DNA of 64,000 nt from Cellvibrio sp. PSBB023 (GTDB lineage Bacteria; Pseudomonadota; Gammaproteobacteria; Pseudomonadales; Cellvibrionaceae), in assembly GCF_002007605.1 (NCBI RefSeq), contig NZ_CP019799.1:3822001-3886000 (forward strand). The letters are read 5' to 3'. The notes below the pieces were generated by a model that saw nothing but the letters and a program-made list of their open reading frames with translations, had not been told where the DNA came from and searched no databases. Position 1 is the stretch's first letter, and every line of letters begins with the position of its first letter. Positions 55,607 to 64,000 of this stretch are shown piece after piece. The position numbers were made by a program, and so were the translations under genes.

Positions 55607-56749
55607 ATGACGACGAATAAATTGCGGGTTGGCCTTGTCGGGCTGGGTTTCGGGGCGGAGTTTATCCCTATTTATCAGGCTCATCCGCAGGCAGAGGTGG
55701 TGGCTATTTGCCAGCGCAACCAACAGAAGATGGATGCCTTGGTGCAGCAGTTTGGTATGGCGGCCAAGTGTTACACCCACTACGAGGAGATGCTGGCAGA
55801 CCCGGATGTAGACGCGGTGCACATCAATACCCCTATTGGCGATCACGCGCGCCACACTTTGATGGCATTGGCGGCGGGCAAACACGTCGCCTGCACTGTG
55901 CCCATGGCGACCTCGGTGGAGGATTGTGAGCGCATCGTTCAGGCCTCCCGCGACAGCGGCAAGGTGTACATGATGATGGAAACGGTGGTGTACAGCCGCG
56001 AATTCCTGTTTGTAAAAGAACTGTTTGAGCGCGGCGAGTTGGGCAAAATCCAGTTTTTACAGGCCAGTCACCAGCAGGATATGAACGGCTGGCCGAGCTA
56101 TTGGGAAGGTATGCCGCCAATGCATTACGCCACCCACTGTGTCGGCCCGGTATTGGGGCTGGAGCGCAAGCTGGCCAAGGCGGTGTCTTGCGTGGGTTCG
56201 GGGCGTATCCGCGATGAGCTGGCGCAGGTGTACGGTTCACCCTTTGCGGTGGAGTCTTGTCATATCCAGTTGCAGGACTCCGATGTGGCGGCGCAAATCC
56301 ATCGCTCGCTGTTTGATACGGCGCGCCAATATCGCGAGAGTTTTAACGTGTATGGATCGCTGAAATCCTACGAATGGCCACTGGTGGAAGGCGAGGAGCC
56401 GGTGATCCACACCCTGGGCAAACCTGAGCCGGAAATTCCCGCCTGGGTTGAGGTGCCTGACTATGCCGAGTTATTGCCGGAATCCATCCGTCACTTTACC
56501 GGGCGCGGTGTTTACGATGCCGATAGCAACCAGCACCTGAGCTTTACCCAGGGCGGCGGGCACGGCGGTTCACATCCGCATTTGGTGCATCAATTCATTC
56601 GCGCGGTGTTGGAGGGGCATAACGCTTACCCCAACGCGGTGGAGTCGGCGAATATCAGTTGTGTGGGTATTTTGGCCCATGAATCTGCTCTCGCGGGCGG
56701 CAAGCTGATAGAGATGCCCGCGTTCACACTCGCGCCCCAAGCCGTGTAA
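55607..56749 (+). CDS. Gfo/Idh/MocA-family oxidoreductase (second copy type)
   Basis: 380 residues. N-terminal Rossmann loop GLVGLGFGAEF; VPMATSVEDCERIV replaces the usual EKP with VPM, so the common Lys is absent; HYATHCVGPVL carries a His near the active site. The C-terminal part is the alpha/beta domain of this family. It lies 27 bp after the epimerase gene. The lack of the standard Lys is worth noting, because it suggests altered chemistry or a related subgroup such as those acting on glycosides. Confidence 0.87.
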   Translation: MTTNKLRVGLVGLGFGAEFIPIYQAHPQAEVVAICQRNQQKMDALVQQFGMAAKCYTHYEEMLADPDVDAVHINTPIGDHARHTLMALAAGKHVACTVPMATSVEDCERIVQASRDSGKVYMMMETVVYSREFLFVKELFERGELGKIQFLQASHQQDMNGWPSYWEGMPPMHYATHCVGPVLGLERKLAKAVSCVGSGRIRDELAQVYGSPFAVESCHIQLQDSDVAAQIHRSLFDTARQYRESFNVYGSLKSYEWPLVEGEEPVIHTLGKPEPEIPAWVEVPDYAELLPESIRHFTGRGVYDADSNQHLSFTQGGGHGGSHPHLVHQFIRAVLEGHNAYPNAVESANISCVGILAHESALAGGKLIEMPAFTLAPQAV

Positions 56750-56777
56750 TCGCTCTTTTTCACACAGATATATCACT

Positions 56778-59700
56778 ATGAAAATTATAAATAACGACAC
56801 CATCCAACGACTTTGTACCCTTGTTCTGTTGATTGTTGGCCTGGCACTACCCTTGGGCAGCGCTCAGGCCAACAGCGACGACGGCATTATCAATTTACTG
56901 TTTATTGGCCACGATCAGCGCGAGGGATCGGGCTATCACCTGTCGTATCAATACGCGCCAATGTTTAACCAGTCGCTCGGGCGAGAAAAAATCCGCATGG
57001 AATACCATGAGGATTTGCAGCAACTCACCGATGCCGGTCTGGCGCGCTTTGATGCGGTGATGCTCTACGCCAATTACGATCAACTAAGCCCGCAACAAGA
57101 GGCCAGCCTGCTGCGTTTTGTGGAGCAGGGCGGTGCCTTTTTACCGATCCACAGCGCGAGTGCATGCTTCAGCAAATCAGACGCTTACGTGAAGTTGGTC
57201 GGGGGGCGTTTCCACAGCCACGGTTTGGAAACCTTTACCACCCGCATAGCGCCGGGGCAGGAAAACCACCCGGTGGTACGCGGTTTTAAAGGCTTTGAAA
57301 CCAAAGACGAAACCTATGTCCATAGCGACCACAATAAGGATGGTCGCACTGTGCTTATGCTGCGCGACCAAGAGCCCTGGACCTGGGTGCGCCAACAGGG
57401 CAAGGGCCGGGTGTTTTACACCGCTTATGGCCACGACGCGGCAACCTGGGGTCAGGTGGCGTTTCATGAATTGCTGATTCGCGGCATTTTGTGGGGCGTG
57501 GGCGATGAGAAGCGCAAAGCGAATCGCGCGCTGGCTAGCTCCCTGCCGACTGCTAAGTATGAAGACAAAGGGACTATCCCCAACTATCGCAAAGTGGCGC
57601 CGCCGCCCCAGTATCAACATCCGCTCACACCGCAGGAAACCATGGCACTGAGCATGGTAGAACAGGGATTTGAGTTACAGTTGTTCGTGGCTGAGCCGGA
57701 TATCGCCAACCCCGTAGCCTTTGCCTGGGATGAGCGCGGTCGGCTGTTTGTGGCGGAATCCCTGGACTACCCCAACGAGTTGCGTGCGGATGGCCATGGT
57801 TCTGACCGCATCAGCATGTGCGAGGACACAGACGGCGATGGCCGGGCAGATCGCTGCTCAGTATTTGCCGATGGCTTGAATATCCCCACCGGATTGGTCG
57901 CGGTCAATGGCGGGTTTATTGTGGCCCAGGCTCCGCACTTCCTGTTCCTGAAAGATACCAACGGTGACGGCAAAGCCGATGTGCGTCAGGTGTTAAACAG
58001 CGTCTGGGGCATAGAGGACACCCACGCCGGCCCGTCGAACCTGCGCTATGGACACGATAATCGCATCTGGGGCGCGGTGGGTTACTCTGGCACGCGCAGT
58101 GAAGCCCAAGGGAAGTTTCAAAACGGCCTGTACCGTATGGATGTGGATGGGCGCAATATCGAACCCATCGCCCAACTCAACAACAATACCTGGGGTTTGG
58201 GCCTGAGTGAGGACTTTGAGGTCTTTGGTTCTACGGCTAACAACGCACCCGCCTGGCACGTGCCGCTGTGGCGTAATTATGTCTACGGTAAACATGAATC
58301 TATGGCGCCGGGCATGGCTGCCAAAATCGATGACTTCTCCCAGGTTTTCCCGCTCACCTATAACTTTTTGCAGGTGGACTCGCACGGCCGCTATACCGCT
58401 GGCGCGGGCTTTAATCTCTACACCGCCCGCGCTTTTCCCGAGCGCTTCTGGAATCGCAGCGCCTTTATTGGCGAACCTACGACGCACTTCCTGGGGCAGT
58501 TTTCCCTGACGGAAAACGGCAGTAGCTACAGCGCTCACAATCAGGGCTTGTTCTTGGCCAGTAGCGATGAATGGCTGTCGCCCGTCTATGCCGACGTAGG
58601 GCCGGACGGTCAATTGTGGGTGGCTGACTGGTATAACTTCATCATCCAGCACAACCCGACCCCGACCAAAGCCTCCGCCGGGTTTGATGCGACCACGGGT
58701 AAGGGCAATGCCCATGAGAACCCCCTGCGCGACGGTAAGCACGGGCGTATTTATCGCATTGTCGCCAAGGGCGCTCCGGCCTATACCCCGCTGGATTTAA
58801 GCAAGGCGGATAGCGCCGGGCTGGTGGCGGCCCTGTCTAACAACAACCTGTTCTGGCGGATGACAGCCCAGCGCAAGCTGGTGCAAGAAGGGCGTGTGGA
58901 TGCCGTACCGGCGTTACGCAATATCCTGCTGGCTCCGCCCACGATGGATGCTATCGGTCTGGATGTGCAATCCATCCATGCCATCTGGACATTGCAGGGC
59001 TTGGGGCATTTCACCATGGCGAGCAAAGCCAATGTGGCGACTATCCAACGCGCCTTGCAGCACCCATCGCCAGCCACCCGCAAGAACGCGGTAAGGGCGC
59101 TGGTAGAGAGTGGTTCAACGAAGGATTTGGCAATCGCCGCACGCCTGGATGACAGTGATGCCAAAACCCGACTCTGGGCGCTGGTTGCCCTGGCGCAACA
59201 AAAACCCTCAAAAGTGGCGGCGCAAGAGTTGCTCGGTTTGCGTACCCAGCTACCGTCCGACCCGTGGCTAGCACAGGCCTTTACCCTGGCGGCATTGCGC
59301 CATAGCGATTATTACTGGGCAGCGTTAAATCGGACAAATAATGCTGTGCAAGGCAGTTTTCTCCAGCACTTCGCCACACTGGAGCAGACCCCGGAATACA
59401 TGATTGCCCGGCAGATGATGTTGCGTAAATCCGGCGATTTAACCAAGACCATCGCCAGTTGGCAGCACCTGCCAGATCGCCGTTTGCCGCTCATGGCTAC
59501 AGCGCTATTGGAGGTCTGGCGCGACTTGCGACGGGAGCCAAGCGACGCCGAACTGCGTGCCTTGCAGGGGCTGCTCAACCGGTTAGATAGTGAATCGCAA
59601 ATGGCGTTTAAGCTCCGGGCTTCAGGGCTTGCGCTTGAATACCCCAAGGTAGATGAGGCGACCTATGCCAAGTACTACGAACGCTATGCGTTCAAACCAC

Positions 59701-60293
59701 AAGTCTGGCAGTGGTCATCTCCAGAGAGCGGTGCCGTGCTTTATCGCCAGCATTGTGCCAGTTGCCACGGTGATGATGCCGGTGGCGATGCCGCACTGGG
59801 GGCGCCCGCCTTGGCAGGTTTGGATCACGCCTATATACAAACGCAATTACAAAAATTCCTGGTCGGGCTGCGCGGCACACACTTTAAGGATGTGGACGGC
59901 ATTTCCATGCGTGCCGCCGTGGATTTCCTCCAGCCAGAGCAAGAGCGCATGTCCAATATCTCCCACCTGTCCCACTATATTGCCAAGTTGCCCACAGTCA
60001 CCCAGCCGGCAAGGGTCAAGGGCGATGTACGGCGCGGCGCGGGTTATTTTGCGACCTGCGTGGCCTGTCACGGGGCGGATGGCAAAGGCAATACGGAATT
60101 GGGCGCGCCGCGTATTGCGGGCCAAGCCGACTGGTATTTGCTAAAACAACTGCAAAAATACCGCTCGGGTGCGCGCGGTGCAGACCCGCGAGATACCACT
60201 GGCCAACAGATGGCGGCCATGGCCAAAACCTTGCCCGACGATCAGGCATTGCAAGATCTGGTGGCCTATATCCATTCTCTGACCGCTGAGTAG
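56778..60293 (+). CDS. ThuA / PVC-type beta-propeller dehydrogenase / HEAT / two cytochrome c fusion
   Basis: 1171 residues. Signal peptide about 1-32 (LVLLIVGLALPLGSAQA). ThuA-like domain about 40-250 (GGAFLPIHSASACF; GRVFYTAYGHDAATWG), a PVC-type membrane-bound dehydrogenase beta-propeller about 285-640 (FAWDERGRLFVAESLDYPNE; LWVADWYNFIIQH), HEAT-like repeats about 670-850, then two cytochrome c domains with heme sites CASCH at Cys993 and CVACH at Cys1094. A periplasmic sugar or polyol oxidase passing electrons to haem is likely (inference). It starts 28 bp after the Gfo/Idh gene. Confidence 0.88.
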   Translation: MKIINNDTIQRLCTLVLLIVGLALPLGSAQANSDDGIINLLFIGHDQREGSGYHLSYQYAPMFNQSLGREKIRMEYHEDLQQLTDAGLARFDAVMLYANYDQLSPQQEASLLRFVEQGGAFLPIHSASACFSKSDAYVKLVGGRFHSHGLETFTTRIAPGQENHPVVRGFKGFETKDETYVHSDHNKDGRTVLMLRDQEPWTWVRQQGKGRVFYTAYGHDAATWGQVAFHELLIRGILWGVGDEKRKANRALASSLPTAKYEDKGTIPNYRKVAPPPQYQHPLTPQETMALSMVEQGFELQLFVAEPDIANPVAFAWDERGRLFVAESLDYPNELRADGHGSDRISMCEDTDGDGRADRCSVFADGLNIPTGLVAVNGGFIVAQAPHFLFLKDTNGDGKADVRQVLNSVWGIEDTHAGPSNLRYGHDNRIWGAVGYSGTRSEAQGKFQNGLYRMDVDGRNIEPIAQLNNNTWGLGLSEDFEVFGSTANNAPAWHVPLWRNYVYGKHESMAPGMAAKIDDFSQVFPLTYNFLQVDSHGRYTAGAGFNLYTARAFPERFWNRSAFIGEPTTHFLGQFSLTENGSSYSAHNQGLFLASSDEWLSPVYADVGPDGQLWVADWYNFIIQHNPTPTKASAGFDATTGKGNAHENPLRDGKHGRIYRIVAKGAPAYTPLDLSKADSAGLVAALSNNNLFWRMTAQRKLVQEGRVDAVPALRNILLAPPTMDAIGLDVQSIHAIWTLQGLGHFTMASKANVATIQRALQHPSPATRKNAVRALVESGSTKDLAIAARLDDSDAKTRLWALVALAQQKPSKVAAQELLGLRTQLPSDPWLAQAFTLAALRHSDYYWAALNRTNNAVQGSFLQHFATLEQTPEYMIARQMMLRKSGDLTKTIASWQHLPDRRLPLMATALLEVWRDLRREPSDAELRALQGLLNRLDSESQMAFKLRASGLALEYPKVDEATYAKYYERYAFKPQVWQWSSPESGAVLYRQHCASCHGDDAGGDAALGAPALAGLDHAYIQTQLQKFLVGLRGTHFKDVDGISMRAAVDFLQPEQERMSNISHLSHYIAKLPTVTQPARVKGDVRRGAGYFATCVACHGADGKGNTELGAPRIAGQADWYLLKQLQKYRSGARGADPRDTTGQQMAAMAKTLPDDQALQDLVAYIHSLTAE

Positions 60294-60315
60294 CGCTTGC
60301 TGTTTGTATCGCAGC

Positions 60316-60352
60316 ACCGCGCCATAACCCTGGTTATGGCGCGGTTTTTTTT
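60316..60352 (+). terminator. Strong terminator after the ThuA-cytochrome gene
   Basis: ACCGCGCCATAACC / GGTTATGGCGCGGT, perfect 14-bp stem with a two-base loop, then a T run. Confidence 0.95.
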
Positions 60353-60375
60353 AGCGGTGGCCTAGAGACTGTGGA

Positions 60376-60672
60376 TTACAGGCTGTAGTCGAACACAACA
60401 ATGTCGTTCAGCAGGGGGACAAATACCTGTTTTAACGCCTCATGTGCCGGGTGCGGCAAATAGTTTGTGCGGGCGGCCTCATCGGCAAACGTCATGAATA
60501 CCGCATGGGTAAATTGTTTATTCAATCCTTCCGGGCTGTCATTCAAGCCCCACTCCACCGCCACAATGCCCTCAATTTTTTCGGGAATGGTCTCAAACAG
60601 GGTTTTGACGGCGGCGATTTGCGCGGCATCTACCGTTGGTCTGAATTCAATTAATAACAGGTGGCGAATCAT
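60376..60672 (-). CDS. Dabb (stress-responsive alpha/beta-barrel) domain protein
   Basis: 98 residues. MIRHLLLIEFRP start, HAVFMTFADEAARTNYLPHPAHEAL and a VFDYSL end are typical of Dabb proteins, small dimeric ferredoxin-like barrels. Some are enzymes, many are of unknown use. It is convergent with the ThuA gene and divergent from the PhoD-like gene. Confidence 0.88.
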   Translation of the reverse strand: MIRHLLLIEFRPTVDAAQIAAVKTLFETIPEKIEGIVAVEWGLNDSPEGLNKQFTHAVFMTFADEAARTNYLPHPAHEALKQVFVPLLNDIVVFDYSL

Positions 60673-60758
60673 CAGGTACTCCGGATATGAATGGTGATGT
60701 GGGTTTTGGTCAATCCGCTATATAGTAAGCGAGCCATCATGTTCAAGGGAGAATTCAG

Positions 60759-62216
60759 GTGCAGTTGTTTGCTTACAATCCTGTGGGGAAACCTGACGCG
60801 TTAGTGGTGTGGGTCGGTGTATTGGGGGTGAATCCACCGCCAACGGTCAGCTTTGAAATACTGGGTCAAGCTGTTAGCGCACAACTGCTCGCGCCCGGTT
60901 TTGAACCCCTGGGCGATGAGGTGTGTGATGCGCGCGGTGTGCCGCTGAATTATCGCGCCTTATTTGTATTGCCCTGGCCTGCCACCGGCGAGCGGTTTCA
61001 CATCACGGTGCGTGCCGCCAATCAGCAGGTCACTCTCACCAGCCGACGCCCGCCTGTGCAATTGCCGGATAAAGCCGCTGCCAGTTTTAACCTGCTGTTG
61101 TCCTCCTGCTACTACCAGCCCAATGATAAAAGCCGCGCTCTTGCGGATTTGGTGAAAGCGATAAAACCTGCGCCGGATTTTACGGTGTTGGCTGGCGATC
61201 AGGTGTATCTGGATTTGCCCTCGCAGCAGGATTTACCGCTCAATGCCAATGCACTCGCCAAAACCCTTGGCAAAAAATACCAATTGAATTGGTTTTCCAA
61301 CAGCGCGCAACAGCCGGGGCTGGCCGATGTACTGCGTCACGGCCCGGTATTGTGTGTGCCCGACGATCACGAATTCTGGAATAACTATCCGCTCCCACAA
61401 GCGCAGCTCAACAACACCTATTGCCCGCAAGACCGCGCCAATTGGCAGCGATTGGCGAACTGTTTGTACGAGCGCTACCAGCGTTCACCGGCACAAGTTA
61501 ATGGATTTTTCCGGCAGGATATTGCGCCGCTGAGCATGTTGTTTTTGGATGGGCGCACCCAGCGCGATAGCGACGGCACGCAGATGTTTACTGCCGCCAC
61601 TCACATCGCCATAGAACAATGGAAACAGGATTTACTCACGCGTAAACAGCAAGGGCAAAGTGCGGTGGGTTTATTAAGTTCAGGCCAGGCACTGTTAATA
61701 GAAACCCCCGGCCCCTGGGCGTGCAAAATAACCGATATGGAAATGCCCAACTATGCCGACTTCGCGCTGATCACCAAGGCTCTGGGCGAATTATTCGCGG
61801 CGGGTATTCCGGTCATTTACATCACTGGGGATGTGCACTGGGGGCGTATCGTAGAAGGCAAAACGGCACGGGGTAATCCGCTGTTTTATGAAGTGATCGC
61901 CTCGCCCTCGCGCTTGATTGATACCAACTGCGTCGATCAATACAAGCTGGCTAAAAATGCGTTGCACCGTTTATTCGGCAAGGGCGACGACTTTCCGTGT
62001 CACCCGGCTGTGTGCGAAATCGATGACATAAAATTTTCCAATTTACGCCTGACTATTAAACACCGCCAGCGTGGTGACCATGTTGCGCTGCTGCGCTTCC
62101 ATGCTATTCCGGGCGGCATAGAATTCAGTGTGGATTACGTTTGTACCGAGGCCGACGAAACGCGGCGTCGCGAATACAGCAAGAGTTGTGGTCCGTTTAA
62201 ATTAACCAGTCTGTGA
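60759..62216 (+). CDS. PhoD-like metallophosphatase
   Basis: 485 residues from GTG 60759 with AAGGGAG seven bases upstream. Metal-site motifs of the PhoD/purple-acid type: LLSSCYY, LAGDQVYLD, VPDDHEFWNNYP and YITGDVHWGR. No signal peptide or Tat motif is visible, so it may be cytosolic, unlike classical PhoD phosphodiesterases. Likely substrate: a phosphoester of unknown kind. The next gene is 31 bp away. Confidence 0.85.
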   Translation: MQLFAYNPVGKPDALVVWVGVLGVNPPPTVSFEILGQAVSAQLLAPGFEPLGDEVCDARGVPLNYRALFVLPWPATGERFHITVRAANQQVTLTSRRPPVQLPDKAAASFNLLLSSCYYQPNDKSRALADLVKAIKPAPDFTVLAGDQVYLDLPSQQDLPLNANALAKTLGKKYQLNWFSNSAQQPGLADVLRHGPVLCVPDDHEFWNNYPLPQAQLNNTYCPQDRANWQRLANCLYERYQRSPAQVNGFFRQDIAPLSMLFLDGRTQRDSDGTQMFTAATHIAIEQWKQDLLTRKQQGQSAVGLLSSGQALLIETPGPWACKITDMEMPNYADFALITKALGELFAAGIPVIYITGDVHWGRIVEGKTARGNPLFYEVIASPSRLIDTNCVDQYKLAKNALHRLFGKGDDFPCHPAVCEIDDIKFSNLRLTIKHRQRGDHVALLRFHAIPGGIEFSVDYVCTEADETRRREYSKSCGPFKLTSL

Positions 62217-62247
62217 CACCATTATTTTCAGTTGTGAGGAAAGGAAG

Positions 62248-63015
62248 ATGATCAAGCAAACCCTGGCGGTGCAAAGCCATGTGCAAACCGACGTGCAAGC
62301 GCTGCCGCGCACTAATCGCGAAAGCAATTTGCAATGGTTGCCGCGCGCCTATGAAAGTTTTGCGCTGGATAACCCGGCGCAGTGGAGTTTTGTGGTGCTG
62401 GCCGGAGGTAAGGATGTAGCCTCCTTTCGCCTGCGTGTTGCCCAGTCCCATTTGCGCGGCGATATGCTGCCTTCCTACTGGTCAGAGTGCGGATTATTAC
62501 AGCTTGATCAGGGCGATTTTGCGCACGCGCGTTTTTATCATTTGCCTTTATTCCAACCTGCCACTGCCAGCTATGCACCTACGCGCAACGGCTTGATTGA
62601 TTTGCCACTCAAACAATTGCCCAGCCAAAAAGAGTTACCCAATCTGGCATTGTTAGCCATACCCGTACCGCAGGAGAAAATTCTGGAATCTCTGGCGGCC
62701 TACCAAAAGGCGCGGGTAAGTTACGACGCCGTAGAAAATATTTTGCCCTGGCTCGCCTATGTGTGGGGCGCCGGCAATGCGGCTAACCCGCTAATGCAAC
62801 ACACAGGTTTTCCCTCGGCGATGATGCTCAACCAATTATTCAGCGCCCAGGGTTTTGATTTGGCGCCGGGTGTCAATGCCAACCTCTCCGCACCGGAAAC
62901 CTTTTGGAGCGGTGTTAAACATTGGCAAGCCTATTACAGCAATACACAGGAAAACGGCTTGCTGCCGAAAGCGCGTTTTGTGATTAATCATGTGTACGAT
63001 ATTGATGAAAGTTAA
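62248..63015 (+). CDS. Uncharacterised protein paired with the PhoD-like phosphatase
   Basis: 255 residues, no signal peptide or membrane helix. A strong ribosome site (GGAAAGGA) precedes the ATG. The chain is soluble and alpha/beta-like (WSFVVLAGGKDVASFRLRVA; FDLAPGVNANLSAPETFW). I do not recognise a family. Its spacing (31 bp) from the PhoD-like gene and shared terminator imply co-expression and perhaps a joint complex. Confidence 0.78.
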   Translation: MIKQTLAVQSHVQTDVQALPRTNRESNLQWLPRAYESFALDNPAQWSFVVLAGGKDVASFRLRVAQSHLRGDMLPSYWSECGLLQLDQGDFAHARFYHLPLFQPATASYAPTRNGLIDLPLKQLPSQKELPNLALLAIPVPQEKILESLAAYQKARVSYDAVENILPWLAYVWGAGNAANPLMQHTGFPSAMMLNQLFSAQGFDLAPGVNANLSAPETFWSGVKHWQAYYSNTQENGLLPKARFVINHVYDIDES

Positions 63016-63043
63016 TGACATCGGTTAATGCATTAATGCCCAT

Positions 63044-63080
63044 AAAAAAAGCGGAGCTGTTGATCAGGCTCCGCTTTTTT
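63044..63080. terminator. Bidirectional terminator between convergent genes
   Basis: AAAAAAGCGGAGC / GCTCCGCTTTTTT with a 10-base loop. It ends the gene at 62248-63015 and the minus-strand gene at 63111. Confidence 0.92.
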
Positions 63081-63110
63081 TATGGGTAATATTGGACAAT
63101 GTTGTGCGTG

Positions 63111-63998
63111 TTATTCCTCCGGCACCAACACCAATTCAATGCGATTATTTTTTTGCGCAATTGCATTCCATTCACCGGCAAAAAAAGTCGGCAGGCGTTC
63201 GGGGTAGGGCTCGGTGCCTTCCAGTGCGTGTATGTCTACTTTGAGTGTGCTGTTAATGCTGCCGGTTAAATTGCGCAAAATCATTTCGGTTTCCCGTGAG
63301 TAGTCGGCCATCAAACGATCCATGCCGTAAATTTCGCTGGAGAGTAGGCAATTGCTCAGGCTGGTTTCATCGGCAGCGAGTTGATCCATACCGTTTTTGT
63401 CCTTGCCGATACAAAAATCCCCCACATAAATAGTGATAGCGGCAATCCCTTTAAAACCGCGACTGGCGAGGCGGTGCAACAATTCGTGCAGGCGCAATAG
63501 GGTGCTGGTGTCGATGGTGTATTGGCGAAAGGCGAGGGCGCCCTGTTGATTAAACGTCCAGGCCAGATCGTCCAGGTAATTAATGGAATCTGTTGCATTA
63601 CTTGCGCTGGCAGGCACGGTGGGTGTGTTGTTAATGGCTGCCGTCTGCGCGCTGATAGTGGTAGTAGACGATGGCATTTGCGCGGCGGGCGCTTGCTGAA
63701 TCAGTGTGTGCAATTGTTCGGTTAATACATTCTGCTGCCGGGTATTTTGTTCAAGCCGGTTATTGATTTGCAGTAAAAAATACAGGCTGACCAGAATACC
63801 GGCGACCAACACCATACCCAAGCCCCAGCGAGTATTGTTGGCGGGTGTGACGGCTTCGGTTGTGTCCTGTGCGATAGCAGGGGGTTGCTGCTGCAAAATA
63901 GTACCGAGTTCTTCACGCAATGCCTGGCGCAGCCCCTGTAATTCGCGCGATACCCGGGAGGTAATAAAGCGGCGATTGTCTTCCAAACTGTGTTCCAT
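63111..63998 (-). CDS. Membrane-anchored periplasmic protein, possibly OmpA-like end (5' end near window edge)
   Basis: At least 295 residues; the ATG at 63998 is two bases from the window end, so the start could lie further upstream. A cytoplasmic N-terminal part, one membrane helix (about 58-79, GMVLVAGILVSLYFLLQI), a coiled stretch, a Thr/Ala/Ser-rich linker, then a folded end (IAAITIYVGDFCIGKDKNG; EWNAIAQKNNRIELVLVPEE). The closing NRIELVL resembles the NRRVEI end of OmpA-like domains, a weak match. Two cysteines (FCIG, NCLL). Function unknown. Confidence 0.7.
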   Translation of the reverse strand: MEHSLEDNRRFITSRVSRELQGLRQALREELGTILQQQPPAIAQDTTEAVTPANNTRWGLGMVLVAGILVSLYFLLQINNRLEQNTRQQNVLTEQLHTLIQQAPAAQMPSSTTTISAQTAAINNTPTVPASASNATDSINYLDDLAWTFNQQGALAFRQYTIDTSTLLRLHELLHRLASRGFKGIAAITIYVGDFCIGKDKNGMDQLAADETSLSNCLLSSEIYGMDRLMADYSRETEMILRNLTGSINSTLKVDIHALEGTEPYPERLPTFFAGEWNAIAQKNNRIELVLVPEE

Positions 63999-64000
63999 GT

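Overview
The window reads as the chromosome of a saprophytic, polysaccharide-degrading gammaproteobacterium. The best guess is a Cellvibrio-like member of the Cellvibrionaceae. This is inferred from gene content: a full type II secretion operon, a beta-mannan utilisation locus built on GH5/GH27/GH130 enzymes and epimerases, a Gac/Rsm-type small RNA, and CheV. No rRNA, tRNA, CRISPR array, insertion sequence or phage gene was recognised.

Layout. 1-2544: 3' part of dnaK, then dnaJ. 2606-4347: a CPBP membrane protease and a PEP-CTERM-type secreted protein. 4488-6425: a RecQ-like helicase. 6654-10200: a sugar module (TIM-barrel isomerase, Gfo/Idh/MocA oxidoreductase, MFS transporter). 10526-13580: formaldehyde detoxification (fghA, adhC) with a divergent LysR regulator. 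13619-15217: a small accessory patch, with an unknown gene and a toxin-antitoxin pair lying between two copies of the cheV 3' end. 15118-19214: cheV, dxs, ispA, xseB on the minus strand. 19294-19500: an unannotated RNA gene with a GacA-type box, hairpins exposing GGA motifs and a terminator, which looks like an RsmY/RsmZ-type CsrA/RsmA antagonist. 19762-31655: gspC to gspN, followed by an ApbE-like flavin transferase (31670-32644). 32965-42243: nine tightly packed genes for an ExbB/ExbD/ExbD motor, a TonB-like protein with an AgmX/PglI-type C-terminus, TPR lipoproteins and small exported proteins. This is the best candidate for an uncharacterised envelope machine.

42353-53813 is the mannan locus: a mannose-isomerase-type AGE enzyme, two small unknown exported proteins, a LacI regulator, a sodium:solute symporter, mannosylglucose phosphorylase (GH130), cellobiose/mannobiose 2-epimerase, lipoprotein mannanase (GH5) and alpha-galactosidase (GH27). 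Four sites fitting TGTAANCGNTTACA mark a likely LacI regulon. One overlaps a well-formed promoter that drives a roughly 160-nt transcript ending in an intrinsic terminator. 53881-60293: a PAS-AraC regulator, then a second sugar-oxidation module (epimerase, Gfo/Idh/MocA enzyme, and a 1171-residue ThuA/beta-propeller/HEAT/di-cytochrome c protein). 60376-63998: a Dabb-domain protein, a PhoD-like phosphatase, an unknown partner and a membrane protein cut by the window edge.

How the parts fit: the secretion system exports plant-wall hydrolases. The mannan genes finish the oligosaccharides through epimerisation and phosphorolysis. The two sugar modules probably feed or oxidise unusual sugars. The Rsm-type RNA beside gspC suggests post-transcriptional control of exported functions. 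The functional links are inference; gene identities rest on motifs read in the translated sequence.
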